Below, one piece after another: positions 25,163 to 35,123 of a stretch of 64,000 nt of DNA; positions within the stretch are counted from its first letter, which is position 1, and every line of letters starts with the position of its first letter. The translations under genes and the position numbers were made by a program. The notes under the pieces are model-generated. The model had not been told where the DNA came from, searched no databases, and was given only the letters and a program-made list of their open reading frames with translations. Source of the DNA: JAXMCI01 sp046349435 (lineage in GTDB: Bacteria > Pseudomonadota > Alphaproteobacteria > Dongiales > Dongiaceae); assembly GCA_046349435.1 (NCBI GenBank), contig JAXMCI010000019.1:1-64000 (forward strand). The letters run 5' to 3'.

Positions 25163-26431
25163 TCAGTCGATCAGGTTGGCGGGCAGCGGCGGGGCCGGCG
25201 GCGGGGCGCCGCGCGGATCGAGCTCGGGGGCGCCGTAGGTGCCCTGGGTCTGCGGCACCGCGACGTAGTGGCCCTGGGCGAGCGGCGTCTTGGCCGGGCG
25301 GCGCAGGATGCGCCAGACGGTGAAGCCGGCGAAGGCGGCCAGCCCGCCGGCGATGAAGACGAACAGCCCGGGCGGCCCGAGCGGCGCCATCAGCGCGGCG
25401 GCCAGCGCCGGCCCGACGCTGGAGCCGACGCCCCAGGCGAAGAGCAGGCTGGCGCTGGCGGCGACGAAGTCGCGCCGCTCGATGTAGTCGTTGGTCTGGC
25501 CGATGCCGAGCGCATAGAGCGGGGCGACGAAGCCGCCGAGCAGCGCCGTCAGCGCCACCAGCAGGGGAAAGGGGGGCCGGCCGAGCGAGGCCAGCAGCAG
25601 GGCCACGGCGATGCCGGCGAGCGCCGTGCCGAGCATCAGCGGCCGGCGGCCGAACCGGTCGGAGAGCGCCCCGATCGGGTACTGCACCAGCAGCCCGCCC
25701 ATGATGCTGACGCTCAGCACCACCGAGAGCTGGCCGGCATCCAGCCCGATGGTCGTGCCGTAGACCGGCAGCAGGCCCCAGAGCGAGGTGTTGATCAGGC
25801 CGGAGCCGAAGCAGGCCGCCGTGCCGAGCGGCGAGAGACGATAGAGCCGGCGGATGCCGAACCGGGTGCGGTGGCCGATCTCCGGGTTGCCGACGCGGGT
25901 CAGCGCCATCGGGATCAGGGCGCAGCACATCATCGTGGTGATCAGGGCGAAGAGACGGATGCCGTCGGGGTCGTGCAGGTTGAGGGCCAGCGGCCCGGCG
26001 CCGCTCGCCCCCCAGGAGACCACCAGGTAGATGCCGAACAGCCGGCCGCGATTGTCGCTGGTCGCCTTGTCGTTGAGCCAGCTCTCGATCACCACGAACA
26101 GGCCGGCGATGGCATAGCCGATGCAGGCCCGCCAGACCCCCCAGGCGATCGGCTCGCGCACCAGGATGTGCAGCAGGACGGCGATCGCCGCCACCGCGGC
26201 GAGCGCGGTGAAGGCCCGGATGTGGCCGACCCGGTCGATGACGTGATGCGCGGTCAGGGTGCCGGCGAGGAAGCCCACGAAATAGGCCGAGGTGATGATG
26301 CCGATCCATTCGGTCGGGACCTCGAGCCGGACCAGCTGCGTGCCGATCAGCGGCGACAGCGCGCCCAGCGCGAACTCGACGCAGGCGACGGCCAGCAGCA
26401 CCTGGATGATCGGCCCGACCGTTCGGTACAT
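25163..26431 (-). CDS. MFS transporter (YcaD-like)
   Basis: Inner-membrane major facilitator, 422 residues with about twelve hydrophobic segments. The first half has the GFLAGTLTAHHVIDRVGHIR loop and ESWLND, which resembles the YcaD subgroup; the second half repeats the MFS loop as GALSDRFGRRP. The last 40 residues are a proline-rich cytoplasmic tail. Substrate unknown. It diverges from the acyl-CoA dehydrogenase gene across 144 bp and is followed after 13 bp by the PBP4 paralogue, which might hint at export or import of a cell-wall-related compound, but this is only context. Confidence 0.82.
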   Translation of the reverse strand: MYRTVGPIIQVLLAVACVEFALGALSPLIGTQLVRLEVPTEWIGIITSAYFVGFLAGTLTAHHVIDRVGHIRAFTALAAVAAIAVLLHILVREPIAWGVWRACIGYAIAGLFVVIESWLNDKATSDNRGRLFGIYLVVSWGASGAGPLALNLHDPDGIRLFALITTMMCCALIPMALTRVGNPEIGHRTRFGIRRLYRLSPLGTAACFGSGLINTSLWGLLPVYGTTIGLDAGQLSVVLSVSIMGGLLVQYPIGALSDRFGRRPLMLGTALAGIAVALLLASLGRPPFPLLVALTALLGGFVAPLYALGIGQTNDYIERRDFVAASASLLFAWGVGSSVGPALAAALMAPLGPPGLFVFIAGGLAAFAGFTVWRILRRPAKTPLAQGHYVAVPQTQGTYGAPELDPRGAPPPAPPLPANLID

Positions 26432-26575
26432 CGTCCCTGGCGCTCCGCCGCAGCCCCTCGCGCCGCCACCCTCGCCGCGACGGGGGCAAAAGGCAATGCC
26501 GGGCGCGACGGCGGGTGTCGTTGCGCCGCCGGAGCGCGCTGGCTAAGGTGCGGCCGCGGCAGCCCGGAAGGACCG

Positions 26576-27751
26576 ATGGCCATCGATTTCGCACTGACCG
26601 ACGAGCAGCGCATGCTGGTGGAGTCGCTGCGCCAGTTCATCGCGGCCGAATTGCTGCCGCACGAGGACGCGGTCGACCGCGCCGGCAGCGTGCCGCCGGA
26701 GCTCGGCCGGCAGATCCGCGACCGCGCCATCGCGCAGGGCTTCTATTCCGCCAACATGCCGGAGAGCGTCGGCGGCGGCGGCCTCGATCCGGTGACCCAG
26801 GCGCTGTTCGACCGCGAGCTCGGCAAGGTGAGCTGGGCGCTCGCCGGCTTCGTCGGGCGGCCCTCGGCCATCCTGATGGCCTGCCGCGGCGCGCAGGTCG
26901 AGCGCTACCTGCTGCCCACCGTGCGCGGCGAGCTCAAGGACTGCTTCGCGCTGACCGAGCCGGGCGCCGGCTCGGACGCGCTCGCCATCACCACCCGCGC
27001 GGTGCGCGACGGCGGCGACTACGTGATCAACGGCAGCAAGCACTTCATCAGCGCCGCCCACACGCCGGACTTCTGCATCCTGTTCGCGGTGACCGGCGAG
27101 GAGGACGGCCCGCGCGGCCCGCGCAAGCGCATCACCGCCTTCCTGGTCGACCGCGGCACGCCGGGCTTCACCATGACCCCGGGGCCGCGCAGCGTCAGCT
27201 ACCGCGCCTACTGCAACTTCGAGCTCGCCTTCTCCGACTGCCGGGTGCCGGCCGGCCAGGTCCTGGGCGAGGAGGGGCAGGGCTTCCAGCTGGCCAGCGA
27301 ATGGCTCGCCGACGGGCGCGTGCTGGTCGCCGCCAGCTGCTGCGGCAAGGCCGAGCGGCTGCTCGAGCTGGCGACGCAGTGGGCGGCCGAGCGGCGCCAG
27401 TTCGGCCAGGCGATCGGCCGCTTCCAGGGGGTGGGATTCAAGCTCGCCGACATGGCGACCGAGCTGCGCTGCGCCGACCTGCTGACCCTCAACACCGCCT
27501 GGCGGCTGGCGCAGGGGCGGATGAGCAGCGGCGACGCGGCGATGGCCAAGCTCTTCGCCTCGGAGATGCTCGGTCGCGTCGCCGACCATGCGGTGCAGAT
27601 CTTCGGCGGCATGGGCGTGGTCGAGGCGATGCCGGTCGAGCGCATGTGGCGCGACGCGCGCATCGAGCGCATCTGGGAGGGTACCTCGGAGATCCAGCGC
27701 CACATCCTGTCGCGCGAGCTGCTGCGGCCGCACGAGACCGGAAGGAACTGA
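26576..27751 (+). CDS. Acyl-CoA dehydrogenase
   Basis: FAD-dependent alpha,beta-dehydrogenation of acyl-CoA thioesters in beta-oxidation or amino-acid catabolism. It has 391 residues: N-terminal helical domain, the CFALTEPGAGSDA flavin-binding segment near residues 122-134, and the catalytic glutamate E368 in IWEGTSEIQR. ATG 26576 follows GGAAGGA and starts the domain (MAIDFALTDEQRML). A weak TTGCGC-17-TAAGGT pair lies upstream. The reductase gene follows two bases after its stop, so both form an operon that would handle unsaturated fatty acids; chain-length preference cannot be read from sequence. Confidence 0.92.
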   Translation: MAIDFALTDEQRMLVESLRQFIAAELLPHEDAVDRAGSVPPELGRQIRDRAIAQGFYSANMPESVGGGGLDPVTQALFDRELGKVSWALAGFVGRPSAILMACRGAQVERYLLPTVRGELKDCFALTEPGAGSDALAITTRAVRDGGDYVINGSKHFISAAHTPDFCILFAVTGEEDGPRGPRKRITAFLVDRGTPGFTMTPGPRSVSYRAYCNFELAFSDCRVPAGQVLGEEGQGFQLASEWLADGRVLVAASCCGKAERLLELATQWAAERRQFGQAIGRFQGVGFKLADMATELRCADLLTLNTAWRLAQGRMSSGDAAMAKLFASEMLGRVADHAVQIFGGMGVVEAMPVERMWRDARIERIWEGTSEIQRHILSRELLRPHETGRN

Positions 27752-27753
27752 CG

Positions 27754-28596
27754 ATGTTCGAGAAGACCCTGCTGGCCGGGAAGCGCATCCTGGTCACCGG
27801 CGGCGGGACCGGGCTCGGCTACGCCATGGGCCGGCGCTTCCTCGGGCTGGGGGCGCGGCTGGTGATCTGCGGCCGCCGCACCGAGGTGCTGGCCGAGGCG
27901 GCCGGCAAGCTGGCCGCCGAGACCGGCGGCGAGGTCGAGACCGTCGGCTGCGACATCCGCGACCCCGAGCAGGTCGAGGCCATGCTGCAGCAGATCTGGC
28001 AGGGCGGGCCGCTCGACGCGCTGGTCAACAATGCCGCCGGCAACTTCATCGCCCGCACCGAGGAGCTGTCGCCGCGCGCCGTCGACGCGGTGCTCGGCAT
28101 CGTGCTGCATGGCAGCGCCTACGTGACGCTCGGCTGCGGCCGCCGCTGGCTCGCCGAGGGGCGGCCGGCCGCCGTGCTCAGCATCATCACCACCTACGCC
28201 TGGACCGGCTCGGCCTATGTCGTGCCCTCGGCGATGGCCAAGGCGGGGGTGCTGGCGATGACCCGCAGCCTGGCGGTGGAGTGGGGCGGGCGCGGAGTGC
28301 GGCTCAACGCCATCGCGCCCGGGCCGTTCCCGACCCCCGGGGCCTGGGAACGGCTGGTGCCGCGGGCCGATCTCGCCCGGCGCTTCGAGACGAAGAACCC
28401 GCTCGGCCGGGTCGGCCGGCACGAGGAGCTCGCCGACCTGGCCTCCTTCCTGCTCTGCGACGGCGCCGGCTACATCAATGGCGAGGTGGTGACCATCGAC
28501 GGCGGCGAGTGGCTGCAGGGTGCCGGGCAGTTCAACTTCCTCGGCGAGCTGACCGACCAGGACTGGGCGGCGCTGCGGCCGAAGAAGCGCGGCTGA
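27754..28596 (+). CDS. 2,4-dienoyl-CoA reductase-like short-chain dehydrogenase
   Basis: NAD(P)H-dependent SDR, 280 residues, strongly reminiscent of mitochondrial-type 2,4-dienoyl-CoA reductase, which removes conjugated double bonds during oxidation of polyunsaturated acyl-CoAs. The cofactor loop TGGGTGLG is at 15-22; the NNAAGNFIA-TEELSP segment and the SITTYAWTGSAYVVPSAMAK region, with its serine and lysine in place of a classical YxxxK, match that subgroup. The gene begins two bases after the acyl-CoA dehydrogenase stop with GGAAGGA as ribosome-binding site. The alternative is a generic SDR, but the motif set makes the reductase call fairly firm. Confidence 0.87.
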   Translation: MFEKTLLAGKRILVTGGGTGLGYAMGRRFLGLGARLVICGRRTEVLAEAAGKLAAETGGEVETVGCDIRDPEQVEAMLQQIWQGGPLDALVNNAAGNFIARTEELSPRAVDAVLGIVLHGSAYVTLGCGRRWLAEGRPAAVLSIITTYAWTGSAYVVPSAMAKAGVLAMTRSLAVEWGGRGVRLNAIAPGPFPTPGAWERLVPRADLARRFETKNPLGRVGRHEELADLASFLLCDGAGYINGEVVTIDGGEWLQGAGQFNFLGELTDQDWAALRPKKRG

Positions 28597-28750
28597 GCGG
28601 TGTCGGCGGTCCGCTGGCATCGGCATTGCATGTGGCAAAAAGCGGGCATTGGTGAAAAGACTTGCCGGGACGAACTGTTCGCGTGGCTGTTCTCGGTGAG
28701 CGGCCAGGGGTCTTCAGGGCGGCAGGCGATTGGCGCGCGAGGTTGAGCTG

Positions 28751-29461
28751 ATGCGAATTGGTGCTTGGCTGCTGCTGGCGGGCCTGCCGGTGCTCGCCGC
28801 CTGTCAGCAGGAGGTGCCGAAGGCCCGCCAACCCGGCTACTACCTCAGCACCGAGACGCCGCCCCCGGCGCCGGCCGCCGCGCCCGCCGCGCCGCCTCGG
28901 CAGGCCGCCAAGCTGCCGGTCCCGCGCAAGCCCCAGCCGCCCGCCGAGGAGGCCCTGTTCGGGCCGGCCGCGATGCCGGCCACCGCCGACGCGGCGCCGC
29001 CGCCGGCGGAGGCGATGGCGGCGGGAGAGGGGCCACCGCCGGTTCCCGCCACGGCCGACGCCGGGCCGCAGCCGGTCGGCGATCCCGCCGCCGCGGGCAC
29101 CGCCACGCTCGACACCCCGGCGCCGGTCGGGCCGGGGCAGGGGACCGGCTCCGCGCCGGTGCCGGTCCCGCCCGCGCCGGGCAGCGAGGACGTCGCCAGC
29201 CTGCTCGATCCCGGCCAGCTGGTCGGCCTCGACCTCGCCGCCGTCACCCGCCTGCTCGGCCAGCCGGCGGCCCAATCCGAGCGCCCGCCGGCGAAAGTCT
29301 GGAGCTATAATGGCGATGGCTGCTCGCTGCGCGTATTCGTCTATCCTGATATTAACACACGGCTGTTCCGGGCTTTGACCTATGACATCCAGGGAACTGA
29401 CGGCAGCCCTGTCGCAAAGCGCCGTTGCTTTACCGGACTGGTCAAACAGCATGCCACTTGA
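28751..29461 (+). CDS. Proline/alanine-rich lipoprotein with BamE/SmpA-like C-terminal domain
   Basis: Predicted lipoprotein, 236 residues. The lipobox LAAC puts the lipidated cysteine at 18. Residues about 30-155 are a low-complexity Pro/Ala-rich spacer, long enough to cross part of the periplasm or the cell wall. The C-terminal 75 residues (LVGLDLAAVTRLLGQPAAQ, VWSYNGDGCSLRVFVYPD) look like the small SmpA/OmlA domain of BamE-type proteins and contain two cysteines that could form a disulfide. ATG 28751 is chosen for the signal peptide. Its end lies eight bases before the response-regulator ATG, so it is probably transcribed with chvI-chvG, which makes an envelope-sensing or envelope-assembly role attractive but unproven. 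Confidence 0.7.
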   Translation: MRIGAWLLLAGLPVLAACQQEVPKARQPGYYLSTETPPPAPAAAPAAPPRQAAKLPVPRKPQPPAEEALFGPAAMPATADAAPPPAEAMAAGEGPPPVPATADAGPQPVGDPAAAGTATLDTPAPVGPGQGTGSAPVPVPPAPGSEDVASLLDPGQLVGLDLAAVTRLLGQPAAQSERPPAKVWSYNGDGCSLRVFVYPDINTRLFRALTYDIQGTDGSPVAKRRCFTGLVKQHAT

Positions 29462-29468
29462 TGAGCAG

Positions 29469-30209
29469 ATGACAGAGACTCTTGCCAAGCACGTCGTGGT
29501 GGTCGATGACGATCCGCTCTTCCGCGAGTCGCTCGGCCTCAACCTGTCGGAGCACGGGTTCGCGGTCACCGACTTCAACGACGGCGCGGGCGCCCTCAAG
29601 CATTTCACCGACGGCGGCAGCGCCGACGCGGTGCTGCTCGACTGGCGCATGCCGGGGATCGACGGCCTCGCCGTGCTGCGCTGGATGCGCGAGAAGGACA
29701 TCCAGATTCCGGTGATCTTCCTCACCGTGCTCAGCGACGAGATCTACGAGGAAGCGGCGTTGCGCTGGGGCGCCGTCGACTTCATCGACAAGTCGCGCAG
29801 CCTGTCGATCATCCTGCAGCGGCTGCGGCTGATCACCGAGGGCGCCAAGAAGGCGGCTGGCGGCGAGCCGCCCGCCGATCTCGGCCAGCCGCTGGTGCGC
29901 GGCAAGCTCGAGCTGCGCACCGACATCAGCCGCGCGTTCTACGACGGGAACCGTGTCGACCTGACGCTGACCGAGTTCAACATCGTGCGGCTGCTCGCCG
30001 GCGCGGTGGATGCCGACGTCTCGTACCGTCAGATCTACGACCTGGTGCGCGGCAAGGACTTCGTCGCCGGCTATGGCGAGGAAGGTTTCCGCGTCAATGT
30101 CCGGTCGTTCATAAAGCGGATCCGCCAGAAGTTCCGCGAGGTCGATGAGAACTTCGACTGCATCGCCAACTACCCCGGCTTCGGCTATCGCTGGGTCGAC
30201 CCGGAGTGA
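29469..30209 (+). CDS. chvI: Response regulator ChvI (OmpR family)
   Basis: DNA-binding response regulator of the ChvG-ChvI envelope/acid-stress system found in alphaproteobacteria. It has 246 residues: receiver with phosphoacceptor Asp58 in VLLDWRMPG, and a C-terminal winged helix (LTLTEFNIVRLL, then SFIKRIRQKFREVD). Start choice is open: ATG 29469 gives the tidy N-terminus MTETLAKHVVVVDDD, while ATG 29451 lies in frame six codons earlier and overlaps the lipoprotein gene; neither has a strong ribosome-binding site. The kinase gene begins four bases after its stop. Confidence 0.88.
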   Translation: MTETLAKHVVVVDDDPLFRESLGLNLSEHGFAVTDFNDGAGALKHFTDGGSADAVLLDWRMPGIDGLAVLRWMREKDIQIPVIFLTVLSDEIYEEAALRWGAVDFIDKSRSLSIILQRLRLITEGAKKAAGGEPPADLGQPLVRGKLELRTDISRAFYDGNRVDLTLTEFNIVRLLAGAVDADVSYRQIYDLVRGKDFVAGYGEEGFRVNVRSFIKRIRQKFREVDENFDCIANYPGFGYRWVDPE

Positions 30210-30213
30210 GCTC

Positions 30214-31728
30214 ATGGCCGAGGGGGGATCGACCGGGCGCATCGAGCGGTCGCTCGCCAGCAAGCTCATCCTTCTGACGATCGTCTTCATTCTCGTTCCG
30301 GTCGCGCTCTACCAGACCTTCGTCCAGGCCGAGAAGGAACGGCAGGACCTGCTGCTGAGCAGCGTTCAGGAGCAGGGCCGGCTGGTCGCCATGGGCCTCG
30401 AGCCGCTGCTCAAGCAGACCGATCCGTCGCCGCTGCTGTCGCTGCCCGACCGGCTGAAGGACATCGCCGGCCCGACGACGCGCATCGACGTCCTGCTGCG
30501 CCCGGCCGACCGCACCGGCGTCGACAACTTCTTCTATGTCGCCGCGGTGCCGCCGGTCACCACCGATGCGCTCACCTACAAGCGCGAGCAGCTGACGCGG
30601 CTGGGCGTGCTCGACAACGTCACCGAGACCTGCATCGGCGCCCGGCCGCTCGCCAAGCACTACCGCGACCCGCAGGGGCGCGACGAGATGCTGACCTCGA
30701 TCACCCCGGTGCAGACGCCGGCGGGCTGCTGGGCGATCATCATCTCGCACCCGCTGGAGACGCTGCTCGGCAGCACCATCGGGCTGCCCTACTGGCAGCG
30801 CTTCGAGGTGCGGGTGGCCGCCGGCATCTATCTCGCCATGGCGGTCATCACCATGCTGGTGTTCTTCAGCATCCGGCGCGGCGTGCTGCGCTTCCGCCAG
30901 ATCGCCCGCGACATCAGCGCCGGCGAGGGTCCCGACCGCTCCTTCGCCGCGCAGAACGACGTCGCCGAATTGGCCGGGATCGCCGAGGATTTCGACCGGC
31001 TGGTGCAGACGCTGCGCGCCTCGGCCGAAGGGCTGCGCCAGGCCGCCGAGGACAATGCGCACGCCTTCAAGACGCCGATCGCCATCATGCGGCAGTCGCT
31101 CGAGCCGCTGCGGCGCATCGTGCCGGGAAGCGAGACGCGCGGCCGGCGCGCGCTCGACGTGCTGGAGATGTCGATCGACCGGCTCGACCAGCTGGTCTCG
31201 ACGGCGCGCCGCATGGACGAGACGATGGCCGAGCTGCTGACCCCGCCGCGCCAGCGCATCAACCTCTCCGACCTGCTGCGGCGGATGACGGTGGCCTACA
31301 GCCACGTGCTGGAATCGCGCAACCTGCGCCTGACCACCCGGGTCGAGGACAACGTCCATGTCCGGGCCAGCGAGGAGCTGCTGGAGACGGTGGTCGAGAA
31401 CATCCTCGACAACTCGGTCAGCGTCTCGCGCCCGCTGACCCAGATCACCGTCGAGCTGCGCCGCCAGGCCGGCTGGGCCTACCTCACCATCCAGGACCAG
31501 GGTCCGGGGGTGCCGATGCACGATCTCGAGCGCATCTTCGAGCGGCGCTTCTCGAACCGGCCGCCGGACGGCGGCGTGACGCTGGCCAACGGCACCGCCT
31601 CGGAGCATGCCGGGATCGGCCTCTGGCTGGTGCGGCGCAACCTCCTGGCCATCAACGGCCGCGTCCGGGCGGAGAACGCCCCCGCCGGCGGCCTGGTGAT
31701 GCGCATCGAGATCCCGCTCGCGGCATAG
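30214..31728 (+). CDS. chvG: Sensor histidine kinase ChvG
   Basis: Membrane sensor kinase partner of ChvI, 504 residues. Transmembrane segments lie near 17-37 and 206-228, framing a periplasmic sensor domain of about 165 residues that contains two cysteines. HAMP-like linker follows, then the H-box NAHAFKTPIA with His283, an N-box ENILDNSVSVS, and the G1 box DQGPGVP and G2 GIGLWLVR. ATG 30214 is four bases after the chvI stop. In rhizobia this pair controls envelope and acid adaptation with ExoR; no exoR-like gene is seen here. Confidence 0.88.
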   Translation: MAEGGSTGRIERSLASKLILLTIVFILVPVALYQTFVQAEKERQDLLLSSVQEQGRLVAMGLEPLLKQTDPSPLLSLPDRLKDIAGPTTRIDVLLRPADRTGVDNFFYVAAVPPVTTDALTYKREQLTRLGVLDNVTETCIGARPLAKHYRDPQGRDEMLTSITPVQTPAGCWAIIISHPLETLLGSTIGLPYWQRFEVRVAAGIYLAMAVITMLVFFSIRRGVLRFRQIARDISAGEGPDRSFAAQNDVAELAGIAEDFDRLVQTLRASAEGLRQAAEDNAHAFKTPIAIMRQSLEPLRRIVPGSETRGRRALDVLEMSIDRLDQLVSTARRMDETMAELLTPPRQRINLSDLLRRMTVAYSHVLESRNLRLTTRVEDNVHVRASEELLETVVENILDNSVSVSRPLTQITVELRRQAGWAYLTIQDQGPGVPMHDLERIFERRFSNRPPDGGVTLANGTASEHAGIGLWLVRRNLLAINGRVRAENAPAGGLVMRIEIPLAA

Positions 31729-31740
31729 GCCGTGCCGACC

Positions 31741-31779
31741 TCGCCCCTTCGACAGGCTCGGGACGAGGTTCGGGAGGGG
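31741..31779. repeat. Intergenic repeat, family A (copy 2)
   Basis: CCCCTTCGACAGGCTCGGG followed by ACGAGGTTCGGGAGGGG shares GGCTC-R-GGACGAGGTTCGGG with the copy at 13761-13834. It fills most of the 66-bp gap between the convergent chvG and sco1 stops. Confidence 0.6.
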
Positions 31780-31794
31780 CTCGCGCCGCGCCCC

Positions 31795-32439
31795 TCACCC
31801 CTTGGCCATCAGCTCCTTCAGCCGCTGGACCATCGCCGGGGTCGCGGTGTCGGGGGTCATGAAGCCGGCCATCGTGCCGTTCGGCCGCATCACGTAGAGG
31901 ATCGCGGTGTGGTCCATGCTGTAGTCGCTGCCCTCGGGATGCTTGGCGTAGTAGACCCGGTAGGCCTTGGCGACGGCGGCGATCTGCGCGGCGCTGCCGG
32001 TCAGCCCGGCGATGCGGTTGCCGAAGGCGGCGACGTAGTCGCGCATCACGGCCGGGGTGTCGCGCTCCGGATCGACGGTGACGAACAGCGGCTGCAGCCG
32101 GTCGGCCTCGGGCCCGAGCTGGTCGAGCGCCTGGCCGAGGTCGGCCAGCGTCGTCGGGCAGACGTCCGGGCAGTGGGTGAAGCCGAAGAACACCAGCAGC
32201 CACTTGCCGGGCCAGCTCTTCTCGGTGACCTCGCGGCCGCTGCCGTCGACCAGCGTGAAGGGGCCGCCGATGTCGGCGACGCCGGCCGTCGTGCCCGGCG
32301 GCTCCCAGGGCCAGCTGCCCTGCAGCGCGCGGTAGCCGAGCAGCACCGCGGCGGCGAGCAGCAGCACGGCCAGGCCGCCGGCGGCGAGCAGGCCGTTGCG
32401 CGGGTCGGGGCGGCGCTTGTCGGGTCTCGATCGGGGCAT
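31795..32439 (-). CDS. SCO1/SenC-family copper chaperone
   Basis: Membrane-anchored thioredoxin-fold protein, 214 residues, that helps assemble the CuA centre of cytochrome oxidase. One N-terminal transmembrane helix (about 17-37) leaves the domain in the periplasm. Copper ligands are present: CPDVCP (C90, C94) and His177 in SMDHTA. No oxidase or copper-homeostasis gene is nearby, so it is a solitary copy. It converges with chvG, separated by a repeat. ATG 32439 gives a basic N-terminus before the anchor. Confidence 0.9.
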   Translation of the reverse strand: MPRSRPDKRRPDPRNGLLAAGGLAVLLLAAAVLLGYRALQGSWPWEPPGTTAGVADIGGPFTLVDGSGREVTEKSWPGKWLLVFFGFTHCPDVCPTTLADLGQALDQLGPEADRLQPLFVTVDPERDTPAVMRDYVAAFGNRIAGLTGSAAQIAAVAKAYRVYYAKHPEGSDYSMDHTAILYVMRPNGTMAGFMTPDTATPAMVQRLKELMAKG

Positions 32440-32545
32440 GGTCGGTCCGGGGAACGGTCTCGCCGGGGTGACGGGAAGGGCGCCAGCCTAGGCGCCGGCC
32501 GGCCGCTGTCCAGTGTCGCGACGCCGCGGGGGCGCCCGCGGCGCC

Positions 32546-33973
<1,428 letters not shown>

Positions 33974-34046
33974 CGGGTGCGCAACGCTGTCCCGCGGACC
34001 GCGTCTGAGGCGGACTCGGCCGGGCGGGCCCTGTATGGTGAATGCG

Positions 34047-35066
34047 ATGTCATGCCACATCATAGCAGAAACGGCAACACAGGGCCCACCGTGCAACGCC
34101 GGCGGCGCGGTGCACGGCAGGGTTGTCGAGGGACCCGTTCCTGACGACGGCGCGCGGCCGACCGGCTGTACCGGCTACCTGGCCGCCGATGGCTTCGTCG
34201 ACGAGCTCCGGGAGGAGCTTGGCGAGGTCGCGGCGATCCATGGGCGGCTGGTCCTGGCGGCCGGCCCGCCGCGCCCGGCGGCCTGGGCGCAGAACCTCTG
34301 GTACGACCCGGTCGAGATCCCGATCGCCTCGATCGCCGCCGGCGCGCGGGCGCTGCGCCGCCGGCAGCGGAACTGGGCGCTCTATGCCTGCCGGCTGCAC
34401 CGCCGCGCCGCCCTGATCCAGGATTCGCTGCCCAAGGTCTCCGCCCGCCCGCTGGTCTTTCCCGCGCCGGCCCCGACGGCGCCGCTGGGCTCCTGGACGC
34501 TGCTCGAGCCCGGGCTGCTGCTGGCGGCGCCGCGCTGCAGCCGGCCCTTCCCCAACGGCGAGGCGCAGTTCGTCGAGGACCGCAGCGGCCCGCCGAGCCG
34601 GGCCTATCTCAAGCTCTGGGAGGCGCTCACCCTCTACGGCGCGCACCCCCGGCCGGGCGAGCGCTGCCTCGATCTCGGCAGCAGCCCGGGTGGCTGGAGC
34701 TGGGTCCTGGCGCGGCTCGGCGCCACCGTGGTCAGCGTCGACAAGGCGCCGCTCGATCCGGCGGTGGCCGCCATGCCGGGGATCGAGTACCGCGCCGCCA
34801 GCGCCTTCGCCCTCGAGCCGGCGGAGGTCGGTCCGGTCGACTGGTGGTTCAGCGACGTGATCTGCTATCCCGCGCGGCTGCTCCGGCTGGTCGAGCGCTG
34901 GCGCCTGAGCGGCCTCGCCAGGCGCATGGTCTGCACCCTGAAGTTCCAGGGCGCCACCGACCACGCCACGGCCGCCGCCTTCGCCGCCATTCCCGGCGGC
35001 CGGCTGCTGCACCTCTTCCACAACAAGCACGAGCTGACGTGGCTGTGGCCGGCGGAACCGGCGTGA
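34047..35066 (+). CDS. RlmM-like SAM-dependent 2'-O-methyltransferase
   Basis: RrmJ/FtsJ-fold enzyme resembling RlmM, which methylates C2498 of 23S rRNA. The SAM-binding motif LDLGSSPGGWSWVL lies near residue 207-220, followed by VVSVDKAPLD; VDWWFSDVICYP and CTLKFQG supply the aspartate and lysine of the K-D-K-E set. The N-terminal 170 residues correspond to the substrate-binding part. The start is uncertain: ATG 34047 gives 339 residues, GTG 34110 would remove 21 poorly conserved ones, and neither has a clear ribosome-binding site. Clear homology begins at GYLAADGFVDEL. Confidence 0.8.
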   Translation: MSCHIIAETATQGPPCNAGGAVHGRVVEGPVPDDGARPTGCTGYLAADGFVDELREELGEVAAIHGRLVLAAGPPRPAAWAQNLWYDPVEIPIASIAAGARALRRRQRNWALYACRLHRRAALIQDSLPKVSARPLVFPAPAPTAPLGSWTLLEPGLLLAAPRCSRPFPNGEAQFVEDRSGPPSRAYLKLWEALTLYGAHPRPGERCLDLGSSPGGWSWVLARLGATVVSVDKAPLDPAVAAMPGIEYRAASAFALEPAEVGPVDWWFSDVICYPARLLRLVERWRLSGLARRMVCTLKFQGATDHATAAAFAAIPGGRLLHLFHNKHELTWLWPAEPA

Positions 35067-35123
35067 CGGTTCTCGCCGGCGGAGCCGGCCTGACGGCTCT
35101 CGCCGGCGAAGCCTGCGCGAAGA

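Noticed and set aside
34048..34068. Inverted repeat GATGT-N6-ACATC near the methyltransferase start.
   Set aside because: Only five base pairs, overlapping a possible coding start; too weak to list as an operator.
34045..34075. A TGGCATG-type sigma-54 promoter in front of the NtrC-family regulator.
   Set aside because: On the minus strand the GG and GC elements are one base too close, and the -12 half does not match.
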